Source of the DNA: Cryptomeria japonica
Taxonomy: Eukaryota; Streptophyta; Pinopsida; Cupressales; Cupressaceae
Reading direction: 5' to 3'
Assembly: GCF_030272615.1 (NCBI RefSeq)
Contig: NC_081406.1
Coordinates: 464,436,072 to 464,500,071 of the forward strand
Length of the DNA: 64,000 nucleotides
How positions within the stretch are numbered: the first letter of the stretch is position 1; each line of letters begins with the position of its first letter. Both the position numbers and the translations under genes were made by a program. The notes beneath the pieces are model-generated. The model saw only the letters and a program-made list of their open reading frames with translations, made no database searches and had not been told where the DNA came from. Below, piece after piece: positions 1-10,532 of this stretch.

Positions 1-1
1 C

Positions 2-3000
2 AAAGAACTTTTTCTGAAAGTAGGCGGGTTAGCAGTTGTAGGGCCCAATACACAAGAGCCTTTTTCATTAAGTATGTTTACCTTAAGGGCAAAAGGGATG
101 TACTGGGCACTTTGCCAAGTTCTAGGAGAGGATGCTGAATCTAATATGCCAAATCATTATCTGTTAATGATTGTTCAAATTCTGAATCCTTCTCTTGCTA
201 TTACATTTGATTATGCCTCCTATATTGCTGATGCTATCTATGGAGGATTGATGGGGATAAAGAATGGGAAGGTGGATAGGCCATTTGGGTGGTATTCACT
301 ATTGATGCACCTCTTCCTCTTCAAAGGTGGAGATTATTTTGCCAGTGGAATGGACCTGGTAAAAGAAAAGGAGGGAGAAAAGATGCCGGTACAATTATGG
401 AGTACCGTATTGTCATGGGATAGAGAGGATGCAAGTTTTCTAAAGTTTGATAAATACTTTGCATCCAAGATAAGGACTCTTCTTTGCTCTGACAATCCAC
501 GAGTCCCCAAGGTTCTTCTGGAATTCTTAAGACCAAAAGAATTCACAGAGAATGTCAAGATTGTTCATAATTGGGGTGATATGTATTTGTATCCAATGTC
601 CACAGTGTTTAGGGTCTTTGGTTTCAGAGGCACCCCATTTTTGTTACCATACCAGGTCCCCCTCAAAGTGGGAATAGCTGAGATTCTCAGACAAATTGGT
701 GACTTGCAAGAGGCAGAGTTAACAGGCCAAGGTAAAGGGACTATTTTCCCTACAGCTACAGTAGCCCACCAATTTGTGATCACCAAGGGAGGCTGGAAAT
801 GTTTTGAGGATTTCCTTAAACACTACCATTTGTCCACTGCAGTGTCTAGATGTGCTGACCTGGAGGATTTCTACAATGGTGTATTCCGGAAGAAAGTAGC
901 ATGCAGAGGTAGGCCCCATCAATTCCACTTTCCTGAAGACCTCATCAGGAATGAATTTGATTTAGATGAACAGGAGTTGAGGAAGGAAAAATGGGTGGCT
1001 TACAGGAAGGCCCTGGATTTTGTGCATCAATTTGATGCTAGCTATGACCCATTGTCTAGCTTCTTCCCATTGGAAGAAAAGATAAAATTTTTGATTATTT
1101 GTTTTGAGGATGTGATGCAGACAATAAAGGAGAAAAGAGAAGTTGTAATTAAAAACAACCCTGAGAAAGCAAGAATGATTTTGGGGAAATCAACTCCTAT
1201 TAAAGCCATCCCTCCTAGTGATTACACCTTGCATAAGAAAGCAGGTTACAGTGTGTTGGTGTTTGCAAGAGGGGAACCCTCTTCATCCAAAGGGAAGAGG
1301 AAAACACATGAAGTCATTCACATACAAGACAACCCAAAGAAGCAGAGGGTGGGGAAGGAAGTGCAATCAGATACACCCTTATATTCCCCATCCCAATCCC
1401 CTCTCCACATTGGAGATGAACAAGCAGCAACTGAATACCTCTCTCAGTTGGGCAACTTGGGGGAGATTGCGTATACATATGATGAAGTGGAAGAAGGGAT
1501 GCCAGAAGAGCCCATTGAAGTACAAATGGACATCACTTCAACTGAACTCAAAGGCCAGGAGTGGGATCCTGAGATAAAGAAGGCCACTAGTGCCTTTCTA
1601 GCGGATGATAGTTTTGTCACATCTGAAGCATTTGTGCAGTTTATCTGGAAAGAACATATAGATAAGTATAATGCTAGATGTGAAACAAGAAAGGTAGAAC
1701 AACCTGATAAAGATCTAGCCTTAGTGGAGGAAGAAATAAAACAGGAGATGATGGAAGAATTCAAAACCATCACTCCTGAACAGGGAAGAGATTTAGTAGC
1801 ACAAGCTGCAGTGCTCATTCTACCAGAATGGAATATTGCTGATGCTCTGGTGCTGGATGCAGTGAGAAAAGAAACCAAACCCATGGAAGGGGTTACATTC
1901 AGTAAAGACAATGCTGCTCTAGTCATGTGGTCCCTTAAGAGAAATGAGGACAAGAAGGGTAAAGACACCATAGGGACAAGTCACATTGGTGAATTAATGG
2001 TTAAGAGAGTAGAGAGTACAGGGGTAGTAGAGGCCGCTAGCACAGTGTTGGAGACTGCCAAATTTAGTGTTGCAGTAGCTGAGAAGGATGCTAAAGAAAA
2101 GGAAGCCCTCCAACTCAAATTGGAAACAGTCTTGAAGGCTTATGACAGTGCCAAGGAGGAAATAAGAGGCAAGGAGAGTATTATTGCCAGATTGCAGAGC
2201 CAATTAGCAGGACAACGTCAACAAGGTGAGTCCTCAACATTAATGATCACCTCTTCTCCTGCAAGACCTCCACCTACTAGCCCCATTATTGAGCTCCCAC
2301 TATCTCCTGCACCTTCCAGCTCTCAGATGATAGAGATAACTCCCCAAGAATTGGAGAGTCTTAAGCAAACCCAGGCCTATTATGCAGGGAAGTATGAAGA
2401 AAAGATTAAGGCCACAGTCTCCAGTTTTGCAGACACTATAAATGCTTCACTCCTTCACAATAGTGTAGGAAAAGTCATGGAGATATGGACTGAGTTGAGA
2501 AGAGATAAGGCCATCTTGACACCCATTTTTGACCGATGGAGGCCCAGGGAGCAGGATTTGGAGTTCATGTGTGTTTCCTGTGATGAAGCAAGGGCCAATC
2601 CCATTATAAAGGCTACTTCTGATGTTGCTAAAGTTTTAATGCAATTAGCTGCAGATGTAGACAATATGGACAGGAAAGTTAATTTGTGCAAAAAGGAATA
2701 CAATGATCAAGTTTTTGAGTTGCTTCCAGGAATTTTTGCCAATCCAGACCAGCTGAAAGACAAACAGGTATGGCTCAGTGAGATAGATGCAAAGTTGTCA
2801 GCAAGGGTCAAAGGAATCATTGATCTCGATGACACTTCATTCTTTGTTCTAACCATACAGGAAATAGAAAGAATTAAATCACACTACAGTTTTCTTAACT
2901 CAGAAGTCAACAAACTGAGGAGTTCTTGGAAAGGGTTGACTAAGGTTAAAAGTGATGTGATTAATTTTGTATGGCCGACCGAGGAGACGTATAGTGAGTG

Positions 3001-3121
3001 GGGAGTTAAATATTCCACTCGAGATCCGGAGCAGTTAGAGAGCGTCCCTGAAGGGCCAGAAGAGGTTGCAACTGAACAACCCGTCCAACAGACTGCTGAA
3101 GAAGCTGAAAAGAGCGCATAA
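2..3121 (+). CDS. Retroelement accessory ORF with coiled coil, 5' end outside window
   Basis: The frame is open from base 2; the first Met codon is at 74, but 24 codons upstream are also open, so the true start probably lies outside the window. The visible product has about 1,039 residues without a stop, unusual among decayed neighbours. Counting from the Met at 74, residues 28-90 (from HYLLMIVQIL) align by eye with the core of the Athila post-pol ORF (22270-24442) and the LINE third ORF (18262-42428). A basic patch (GKRKTHE, PKKQR) near residues 404-427 could be a nuclear localisation signal. Then come an acidic region, a long predicted coiled coil at about 670-720, a Pro/Ser-rich linker and a helical C-terminus. 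No enzyme motif is seen. This is the same layout as the other two ORFs, so I read it as the accessory protein of a retroelement, not a host gene. Its function is unknown. Confidence 0.6.
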   Translation, partial: KELFLKVGGLAVVGPNTQEPFSLSMFTLRAKGMYWALCQVLGEDAESNMPNHYLLMIVQILNPSLAITFDYASYIADAIYGGLMGIKNGKVDRPFGWYSLLMHLFLFKGGDYFASGMDLVKEKEGEKMPVQLWSTVLSWDREDASFLKFDKYFASKIRTLLCSDNPRVPKVLLEFLRPKEFTENVKIVHNWGDMYLYPMSTVFRVFGFRGTPFLLPYQVPLKVGIAEILRQIGDLQEAELTGQGKGTIFPTATVAHQFVITKGGWKCFEDFLKHYHLSTAVSRCADLEDFYNGVFRKKVACRGRPHQFHFPEDLIRNEFDLDEQELRKEKWVAYRKALDFVHQFDASYDPLSSFFPLEEKIKFLIICFEDVMQTIKEKREVVIKNNPEKARMILGKSTPIKAIPPSDYTLHKKAGYSVLVFARGEPSSSKGKRKTHEVIHIQDNPKKQRVGKEVQSDTPLYSPSQSPLHIGDEQAATEYLSQLGNLGEIAYTYDEVEEGMPEEPIEVQMDITSTELKGQEWDPEIKKATSAFLADDSFVTSEAFVQFIWKEHIDKYNARCETRKVEQPDKDLALVEEEIKQEMMEEFKTITPEQGRDLVAQAAVLILPEWNIADALVLDAVRKETKPMEGVTFSKDNAALVMWSLKRNEDKKGKDTIGTSHIGELMVKRVESTGVVEAASTVLETAKFSVAVAEKDAKEKEALQLKLETVLKAYDSAKEEIRGKESIIARLQSQLAGQRQQGESSTLMITSSPARPPPTSPIIELPLSPAPSSSQMIEITPQELESLKQTQAYYAGKYEEKIKATVSSFADTINASLLHNSVGKVMEIWTELRRDKAILTPIFDRWRPREQDLEFMCVSCDEARANPIIKATSDVAKVLMQLAADVDNMDRKVNLCKKEYNDQVFELLPGIFANPDQLKDKQVWLSEIDAKLSARVKGIIDLDDTSFFVLTIQEIERIKSHYSFLNSEVNKLRSSWKGLTKVKSDVINFVWPTEETYSEWGVKYSTRDPEQLESVPEGPEEVATEQPVQQTAEEAEKSA

Positions 3122-4042
3122 CTGAAATTGTAACTTCTTCAATTTTTGAAGTAATTGTAACAAACTTTCTTCAAGAAGTCCGAAGCTTTGTGCATCCATA
3201 TTGTTATAAATGGATACCAGGACTAGAGAGAAAGGGATCACAAAATTTTTGTAAGAAAACATTGCAGAAATATTCTCTGCGCTTTTCCAAAGATTAATGG
3301 AGAATCAGACTTTTGTAGAATTTTTTCAAATGAATATCAATATACAGGCCATCAATTTTGAGTAAAGCTTTGCGTCGTCTTCAAACTTGTCCTTAAGTTT
3401 ATTTGCTTTGTTTCATTCATAATAGTCTAGGATTTTTCTGTTTGAATGGAATTGTAAGGCAATCTCAGTATGGGTGTTTCTAGCTTTTCTCTTTAGAAGG
3501 GAAATTAAATATGCACAACCACTCTACCAGTAAATACTTTAGGAGAAACTTTGAATTTGAGGACCATAGTTTATTTTGAAGTGATTAGATCCTTGTTGAT
3601 GTTAGGCATTTACAGGGATAAATGGAAGCCGAGTTGATGGGAGGTATAGAGATACCTCATTTCAGGAGTTTTATTTGAGTTTGAGTGACTCTATAGCCTT
3701 GGATAAAGCACTGGTATTAATCTGAGGCCTTTATTGCATTCTTTGTCGATCAAATATGTTGAAATTGAGTATTGTTTCCCCCTTTGTTTTCAATTGTTTT
3801 TCAAGGTGAATAAATCCACTGGTTTTCTGGACTGGTTTGCTGTGGATTTGTTGTTTAAGAGTGTGGATTTAATTCACAGAAGGTATACCCACCTGGGCTC
3901 AAAGAAAGGTCCAAAGTGTAGAAGGTCTAACCAAACCTTGTCATATGTTGTCTCTAGAATCCCTTTCTCCATGATGTCTCTTCGGCAGTCATTTTAGGTT
4001 GTATTATTTTGAGGGCATTGAAGAGGAATCGGATTTTGAGAA
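3122..4042 (+). other. Non-coding tail after the accessory ORF, possibly 3' UTR or LTR
   Basis: No coding frame is supported here. A TATA-like TATAAA at 3205-3210 follows an inverted repeat around 3131-3162 (acttcttcaa / ttgaagtaattg), which would suit an LTR promoter. No second copy is in the window and no polypurine tract precedes it, so LTR status is unproven. Gag homology starts near 4043. Confidence 0.3.
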
Positions 4043-4716
4043 CAACAAGACCAAAAACCACTCTTTCAGGACCAAGTTCTTCTACAAACAACCAAGTAAA
4101 TACACAAGGAACTTCAAAACCATGAAGGAAATACACCCCATTGGGAGAACCACTTGAGTCAGCTTTTAGGAATGTAGTAGCAAACAAGCTAATAAAAATT
4201 CCAGACAATCCTCTATATGAACCAAAATTCAAACCAAATTGGTGGAATGACGATGAGTATTGCAAATATCATAAGAGAAAGGGACATAAAATAGGAAATT
4301 TGCATCGCTTGAAGAACATTATAAAGGATCTTATTGATAGAGGTGACATTGAGATTAATGGACATACATCCAATCAAGAACATGAAATGTTTAAGGAACC
4401 ATTCCTTAAACATGACAAGGGAAAAGCCAAAGCCCCAGATAATCAAGCCAACTATACCAAACTATCCTATGACTATGATTCAACCATCAACTACATTTCA
4501 TTGGACAAACATGTTTCTACTACTATCATAAAGAACAAAATGCCTAGAAGTTCTACCCAAAGAACCAAAGTTGTCCTAAAAGGAATTGTACCTTCTTTTG
4601 AATCCACCTGTAAATGTAATGTCACAACTCGTCGAGGTAAGGTCACCCTGCAAGGTGCTCTAGCTAAAATCACCACTTCATCTTCAGCCAAACATGAGTA
4701 CAACCTATTAGAATAG
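4043..4716 (+). pseudogene. Ty3/gypsy (Tat-like) gag, C-terminal part
   Basis: The frame encodes the nucleocapsid end of a gypsy gag: a WWNDDEYCKYHKRKGHK zinc-knuckle-like segment, then a lysine-rich tail. The second half of the knuckle is degenerate, with Asn where the third metal ligand is expected. The same sequence occurs on the minus strand at 17240-17885 and is collinear through protease, so both are copies of one family. Gag from the N-terminus to about 4043 is missing. The open part runs 4141-4716; an in-frame stop at 4123-4125 separates it from the upstream portion. It is a non-functional fragment. Confidence 0.7.
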
Positions 4717-4919
4717 TTTGGGAAGACGCCCATGCTTATCTCAATCCTTGAACTATTATGTATCTCTCCTTCGCATAAAGCCATACTTGACAAAGTCCTA
4801 AGAGAAACTTATGTACCCACTGATCTGAACATGGACTAGTTTCAAGCTATGGTGGGATAGCTTTTCATTCCACATACCCTCACATTTATAGAATCTGATG
4901 AGGCATCTGTAACCTAGCC

Positions 4920-5500
4920 TCATAATGCACCTCTACATATTGAAGCCTTTATCTAAAAAAAATGCATCAAACGAGTCTTGATAGATGGGGGATCTGGTCT
5001 CAATATATATACTTTGAACACAATAACACAATTGGGATACTCGGATAAAGTTTTGAATGCTACAAATAAAATTATCGTCAAGGCATATGATGATGAAGAG
5101 CGTTCATCTAAAGGCATGGTCACCTTATCTCTCAGAGTTGGGCCAGTAACTAAGGATGTGGTTTGTCAAGTCCTTGATCTAGATCTCACATACAATACAA
5201 TCTTGGGATACCCATGGATTCACAAAATGAGAGTCGTTCCCTCAACATATTATTAATGTATCAAATTCCCATACAATGGAGTTGAAGTGACCGTCAAAGG
5301 TGGCCTGAATCTGTTCATATATTGTAACAACCTGCGAAACGTGCGACATAGATCAGAAATAACAATACCAGTCAATCAAGAGGCTATTCCTTCATCAACA
5401 TATGTGGATCTAGAATCCTTGATAGCTTCAACATCCAAACAAACATAGCTCAAAGAAAAGTTCAAGATTAAAGATATGGGATGTGATGAGTATATCTTTC
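4920..5500 (+). pseudogene. Ty3/gypsy (Tat-like) aspartic-protease-like region
   Basis: The open part 4978-5256 has the retropepsin layout of plant Tat-type elements. An LIDGGSGLNI motif stands in place of the classical D-S/T-G, followed by a beta-rich stretch and ILGYPWIH, the family's usual C-terminal ILGRPW-type motif. It lies directly downstream of the gag fragment, and stops at 4714 and in 4820-4920 separate them. Collinear homology to the minus copy runs to about 5500 (minus coordinate 16444). It is degenerate. The reverse transcriptase and RNase H that should follow are absent. Confidence 0.65.
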
Positions 5501-6339
5501 ATGTTGATCAACTCCCATTGTCTCCTAAGGTATTTGGTTGAAATGAAAAACCTACAAACAATTTGCAATGCCAACGAATTGGGTGTGAGCTACCTAGCAT
5601 TGTGACTACTAATTCTAAATGCAAATCTCCTCTAGTGGTGCAAGAAGCTCTTGATATCAATAGTCCTAAGAGTGGTTCCAATGAGGAATCTATTGAGTGT
5701 ATCATCATCCCTCTTGATAAATCACATAGCTTTACCATTTCATCCATTCATTCCATTTCCACTTATCTCCCAGTGTTGGATCAACAACAATCACAAAAGC
5801 CCATACTCATTGTGGATCAAAAATGAAGTTATGAAAAGAAAAATCTAAAATTCAAAAATAAAGGAAAGTCCTCTAGTCCAAATCAAAATCAAAAGCTATT
5901 GGACTCTACAAAAATCAAGGTCAAGGATAAAAATCCTATGAAAGACAAAGAGCAAGAGATGATCTCCCCTAATATCAAAATAACTGGGGGCGAAATTTCT
6001 ACAATTTCAAGTCAAAAAGAATACTTGTTGATCCTAAGTCTCCATCATGCCATCCTACTTTCACTTCTTTTCGCAATCATAAGCCTTCATAACTCATCCA
6101 CTTGCTTCACACATCCATTCCCTTTTGGCAATACATCATGTCAATAGACCTTTAATGGAACTTCCTCGAAGGAATTTGTTGTCAGGTATGCCCAAAATTC
6201 TTTATGTGAGACACATATGTGCATGTGTAGTCCACACGCTAGTAATTCTCTCAGTTACTTTACAAAATAAGATAGTCACTTGAGCTACACATCATTCAGT
6301 TAAGGAACAATGTAGTTACAATCATAAGGTAAAGCATCA
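5501..6339 (+). other. Degenerate Tat-like internal sequence, pol core missing
   Basis: This stretch continues from the protease linker (short open piece 5563-5826, no recognisable domain) and ends at the integrase tail. No reverse transcriptase, RNase H or integrase core motif is found in any frame, so roughly 3 kb of pol was lost by internal deletion. The breakpoint cannot be placed exactly. Confidence 0.4.
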
Positions 6340-6544
6340 CACATTTGAGGTAGCTGACTTAGTTCTCAAGTAGAATCCAAGAAATCAATAGGACCAAGAG
6401 AAGAAAGGAAAATTTGAATCCAATTGGCTTGGTCATTATGTCATCACAATAATCTACGGATTAGGTGCATATCAACTTTTGACCCCAGATGGAGAACCTT
6501 TGGAAGATCCGATCAACAACATGCATCTTCATAGGTTTTACTAA
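6340..6544 (+). pseudogene. Ty3/gypsy integrase C-terminal tail (Tat-like)
   Basis: In two frames separated by a frameshift near 6372-6405, the sequence gives FEVADLVL, then FESNWLGHYVI, GAYQLLTPDGEPL and PINNMHLHRFY followed by a stop at 6542-6544. This is the characteristic end of Tat-lineage integrases (W-G-P-Y, G-A-Y-x-L, N-x-x-H-L-K-x-Y). With gag and protease upstream on the same strand, it marks this as an internally deleted gypsy element. Confidence 0.8.
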
Positions 6545-6900
6545 TAGCTCTTCAGAGTATCCAAATTGAAAGATACAAAAAAAACCAAAAACATCAAAAA
6601 TACAAAAGAAATTAAAAAAAAATCAACAATACAAAAATATCCAAAATACAAAAAAATTAAAAAATGATCAAAAATACAAAAAAATCATAAAAAATAAAAA
6701 ATTGTTACTTGGTGAAAACCTAGCAAACAGGTGCCTTGTGACACAAAAAAAAATCCATACAAAATAAAGAAATAAATTCGTCCAACTGTGAAAACCATTT
6801 TGGTGGCACCCTGGGCAAGTACCATGGTGAAAACCGGGTTACTGACACCATGTGTAGAGACATTGCTCCTCCCTCCTTTAGGATTCAATCGAATCCCTTC
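6545..6900 (+). other. Tat-like 3' untranslated region, A-rich with GTGAAAACC motifs
   Basis: After the integrase stop comes about 150 bp of A-rich sequence built on repeated acaaaaa/atcaaaaa words. Three copies of (G/T)GTGAAAACC follow at about 6711-6720, 6787-6796 and 6826-6835. I associate this A-rich plus GTGAAAACC pattern with 3' UTRs of Tat-type elements, from memory of family members. Confidence 0.5.
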
Positions 6901-6920
6901 ACTTTGCATACACTCACAAC

Positions 6921-7114
6921 CTATCCATCCATAATAAACTTACCCATTCCCATCATGACTTGTTATTGATCTACCTAAGATTGGTTAGCCATTCATAATA
7001 ATCCATTCCTTTCACCCCTATCCATCCAAAATAAACTTACCCATTCCCATCATGGCTTGTTATTGATCTACCTTAGATTGGTTAGCCATTCATAATAATA
7101 ATTCAATTTCACCC
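6921..7114 (+). repeat. 97-bp direct tandem duplication
   Basis: The segment starting ctatccatcc at 6921 is repeated from 7018 with a period of 97 bp and only a few differences. A diverged partial third start (catccataataaa) lies near 7120. No coding content is seen. Confidence 0.85.
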
Positions 7115-7129
7115 CTTTTCATCCATAAT

Positions 7130-8710
7130 AAATCAGCTACTATTTTTGGCTAGTGCAAATCCCAAGTCTAGTGATGTGTGTGGAACTAAGAGCATCACAC
7201 ATTCTGATGAGTAGAGTTTCTTCCAGTTTTCTTTAGTCTATCTGTGCCCAATCCACAATAAATAAACACTTATATCACAGATCTGCAATAAAGTTTTGTC
7301 TTCTCCATTTTGATCAGTTTCAGATGAGATGTAAATAGCAGCAATGGGCTTCAACAAATCAAATCTTTCAATAGACTCAGACAACATTATGGTTCAGTAC
7401 TATCTATCTTTTTTATGAAAGTAAACATTGTGACCAAAATCAAATAGACTTATACAAGTGATAAGAGACATTAAACTTGAGCACTGCAGTGGATGTTGGT
7501 GTCGAGTCTTGGTTCTCTTTTGACTTTATCTTTTGGTCACATGTCTTTTAGCTTTTTTGGGATGTCTCTAACTAGAGGTTCTATCTCCAGGATGTCTTTG
7601 ACTAGAAAGGTGAGAATGGGATATGTTCACCTATTGTTTTGTTGTTTGTGGATTGTCTCTTAGTAATGTATGACTTCCAAGGATATGAGGACACTATGAG
7701 TCTAGTATGAACTGGGGCATTCTTTGTTTGTGACTATTTGATCTCCATGCAAACTGGTACAATGACTTTCTGGGTCAAACCTATACCTCAATTGTCATAA
7801 CCTATTTGCCATAATAAAGATCAATGATGATAAAGAACAAGAACATTTTGCACTTCCATATCTTCTATCTTCCATCCCCCTTTCGTGATTGACCTCCATC
7901 GTCCTTCTAGATTTCGTGTAGCCCGCTATCACATGATTGAGTAAAATGACATGCCAAAACTATTTGTATTTCATGTAGATTACACCTGCATTACCACATA
8001 TTAGTGTTTCATACATACATATAGATATCACAATCACACTGCATTTTGCATATATCATTAGTTAGTATATGCATTCTCATATAAAACATAAAATGCCAAA
8101 ATAATAACACAACACATTTTAGCACATTTTATATTCTCATCATGTAAATAACTATTCACATTATCATATTCATCTGCATTTCATACATTCACATTTGTAT
8201 AACATATAAAACATAAAAGAAGAAAAAATATCGCATTTCATCATGTATATATATATGCATTCCTAGCATAATTAAACATCATAGATACATGTATCTTATA
8301 CACATTCATACATCATAGAATCATAAATTTTATTAGCATATATAAACATGCATCACATAGAAGCAACATCACATAGGTACATATGCATAGAGCTGTCGAA
8401 AGGATGAATCATCTCATATATATCTAAAAAATCATAAGTGTCATGATTCAATGATGTCAAAATCATATGTCTACAATCACTCGAAGGTATTTACATCATC
8501 ATACAAAAATGGTACAAAAACTGATACTTAGGGATCCATTTAAGACTATGATAAACTCCCTCCCTTAGAGCCAACCAACCTCGATAGAGTCTGAGCCCTA
8601 GAAATCACCACCCCAAAATCATATCTCATGCCCTCTCTATCTAGTGGTGGTGGAGGACCCATTACCCCACCACTCAATGCCTGTCTCCTATCTCTCCCTC
8701 CAATGGTCAT
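7130..8710 (-). repeat. Element segment A (direct repeat of segment B at 14330-15925)
   Basis: This 1.6-kb segment is collinear with 14330-15925 in the same orientation, with scattered small indels. Read on the minus strand, both begin with the tail of the PMD ORF (8710 down to about 8560) and continue into AT-rich non-coding sequence. Part of it (about 7640-7830) is also present inverted at 10430-10650. In this copy the PMD tail is cut off at 8711 by an LTR. I interpret A and B as the 3' part of the same Tat-like family, not as a clean LTR pair, because both contain coding sequence. Confidence 0.6.
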
Positions 8711-9502
8711 GCAAAATGTGTATGGTGAAAAGTGGATAATGGAAACAATAATATTGAAATAATAAATAAATTCAACCAGAAAACCCTATCCTAACAACAA
8801 CAAAGATCCACCATAACGTATGAAGATTATCTAAGACAATGCAAACCAATAAAATAAAAAAGATTATACCACACTATCCACTAGGGTTTGAATCTCCATT
8901 CTTCCTATCTCCATTGATCTTGCTTGATATATTTGCTCTTAGATTTTATGTGTGCACAAGAGCTCAACAAAGAACAGAAATGTGGTTGATAGCTTGATCG
9001 CATAAGATTGATTAGAATGCTCCCTAGATGAATATAATGATTAGGGTTGATAATGGAGGAGAGTATCCTCTTATATAGATGACACTATAGGAAATGGAGG
9101 GATAAGATTAAGAGGTGTAAAGATAAATGGCCGGCTAGGATTAAATGGCAGGTAGAAGAAATAATTAAATAATAAAGGGGGTAGTTAGTGTAGGAATTAA
9201 GAGATGAATGACATGTGTCATGGGTAGAAAAGTCTAATGAATTAATTAAATAAATAAATATTTATTTAATTAATAGAGGAAGTGGGATCAATTAAATAAA
9301 TAAAATATTTATTTAATTTAGGAAAAAGGTAATTTAAATAAATAAAATTATTTATTTAAATGTGGAAAAAGGCTTAGAAGAGGATTAATAAATTAATTAA
9401 ATAAATAAATATTTATTTAATTAATATAAGAATTAGGATAAAATAATTAAATAAATAAAAATATTTATTTAATAAGACATGACAATTTTAGGTGTCTTCA
9501 TT
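8711..9502 (-). mobile_element. Putative LTR of a Ty3/gypsy element (3' LTR, minus strand)
   Basis: Read on the minus strand, a purine-rich run (aaagaggggcaaaa, 9503-9516) is followed by TGAAGACACC at 9502. This is the expected polypurine tract followed by TG. About 790 bp later the sequence ends in TTTTGCA at 8711, where homology of segment A to B breaks. A good TATA box (CTATATAAGAGG, minus) lies near 9072-9083. The matching 5' LTR is not seen, so this is inferred from termini and promoter only. Confidence 0.5.
9240..9476. repeat. Cluster of five AT palindromes in the LTR
   Basis: Five related palindromic units of the form TTAATTAAATAAATAAATA / its complement occur at about 9240-9276, 9288-9321, 9328-9361, 9388-9427 and 9440-9476. 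Each could fold into a 13-17 bp hairpin. They lie upstream, on the minus strand, of the TATA box of the putative LTR, where an enhancer would sit. Confidence 0.75.
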
Positions 9503-10219
9503 TTGCCCCTCTTTGAGACAATGTATCTTGTCACGTTGGCTAAAAGAAGATATGATAAACTAATACAAAGTTGCCCCATGACAAGAATGATATGCCCCCT
9601 CGAGAGATTGGATGAATACATTTGAAAAGATCACAGACAATCTCTCGATAATAAAGAAAGGCTAGAAAGGACTGACAAGATAGGATAGAGTGACATAGTC
9701 ACGAGATAAAGAAGACTAATGCAAGAGACTAGGGATAGGGTAGCCTATAAGATAGACTATGATGGAAAAGATCCTCATTGGCATCCACATACCTAAGAGA
9801 TCAAAGTGCAGAGAGAGTAAAGAGAAGAGAAGTCAGGAAAGATGACATTAGTGCACAGATTCAACCGTGTTCGCTAATATCAGAGGCCAGCATATGCAGG
9901 AGAGCCAGTGAGTACCACAAAACCTCCTTGTACTTTGGTGTATTAATTGTTGTCATAAATGCATGTTAGGTAGGGATAGAAAATTTCAAGTAGGGGGAAA
10001 AAAACTTTAAGGTGCGTATGTTGGTGCCAGGCATGTTTGGGAAGGATAGGCACGTCTATTTCTAGTTTAAATGCATCTATGATTTCAAAGATGTTTGTGC
10101 CAGATGCAACCGTGTCTATATTGAGAAGGTGGATTTATGCAAGATAGAGTCATGTATGTGTGTTTTAGGTGTGTGTGTGTGCGGGGAAGGCACATTTGTG
10201 TATGTTTAAAGTGTGTTTA
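9503..10219 (-). other. Internal 3' end of the minus-strand gypsy element, non-coding
   Basis: The sequence to the right of the LTR begins with the polypurine run (9503-9516). It contains no convincing coding frame; a 63-codon open stretch at 9778-9969 matches nothing I know. A short TG dinucleotide run lies near 10166-10180. The boundary with the plus-strand repeats at 10220 is approximate. Confidence 0.35.
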
Positions 10220-10430
10220 TGTCTTCAAGGTCAAATCAATAGTTCTATGATAAACATATGATGTTGATTGGATAAGTTGTTGAGAGGATACACTCAAATA
10301 GGTCCTCTAGGGAAGACAAGGATAACAAATAGGGTTGGGATTGACAATTCTGTGATAGGACATATGTTGCCAATCAGGAAACTACTCAAGAAGATACACT
10401 CAAGCAGAGGCCCTAGAATAGGATAGAGAT
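10220..10430 (+). repeat. About 100-bp repeat units, left block
   Basis: Two diverged units share the words ttgacaattctatgat, acatatgttg, caattgg and gatacactcaagcagaggc. Related units lie at 12329-12362 and about 12430-12545 on the other side of the sequence gap. This suggests a tandem array in an element leader, interrupted by the gag duplication and the gap. Confidence 0.6.
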
Positions 10431-10532
10431 TCTTGTGCTTTATCATCTTTGGGATTTATTATGGAAAATAGGTTATTCCAATCCAAATATAGGTTTGACC
10501 CAGAAAGTCATTGTACCTATTTGTATGGAGAT

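Noticed and set aside
1444-1971. 175-codon minus-strand frame opposite the long accessory ORF
   Set aside because: It is the shadow of the plus-strand coding frame, with no motif of its own.
9778-9969. 63-codon open frame in the gypsy 3' internal region
   Set aside because: No recognisable motif, and it runs opposite to the inferred minus-strand element; likely chance.
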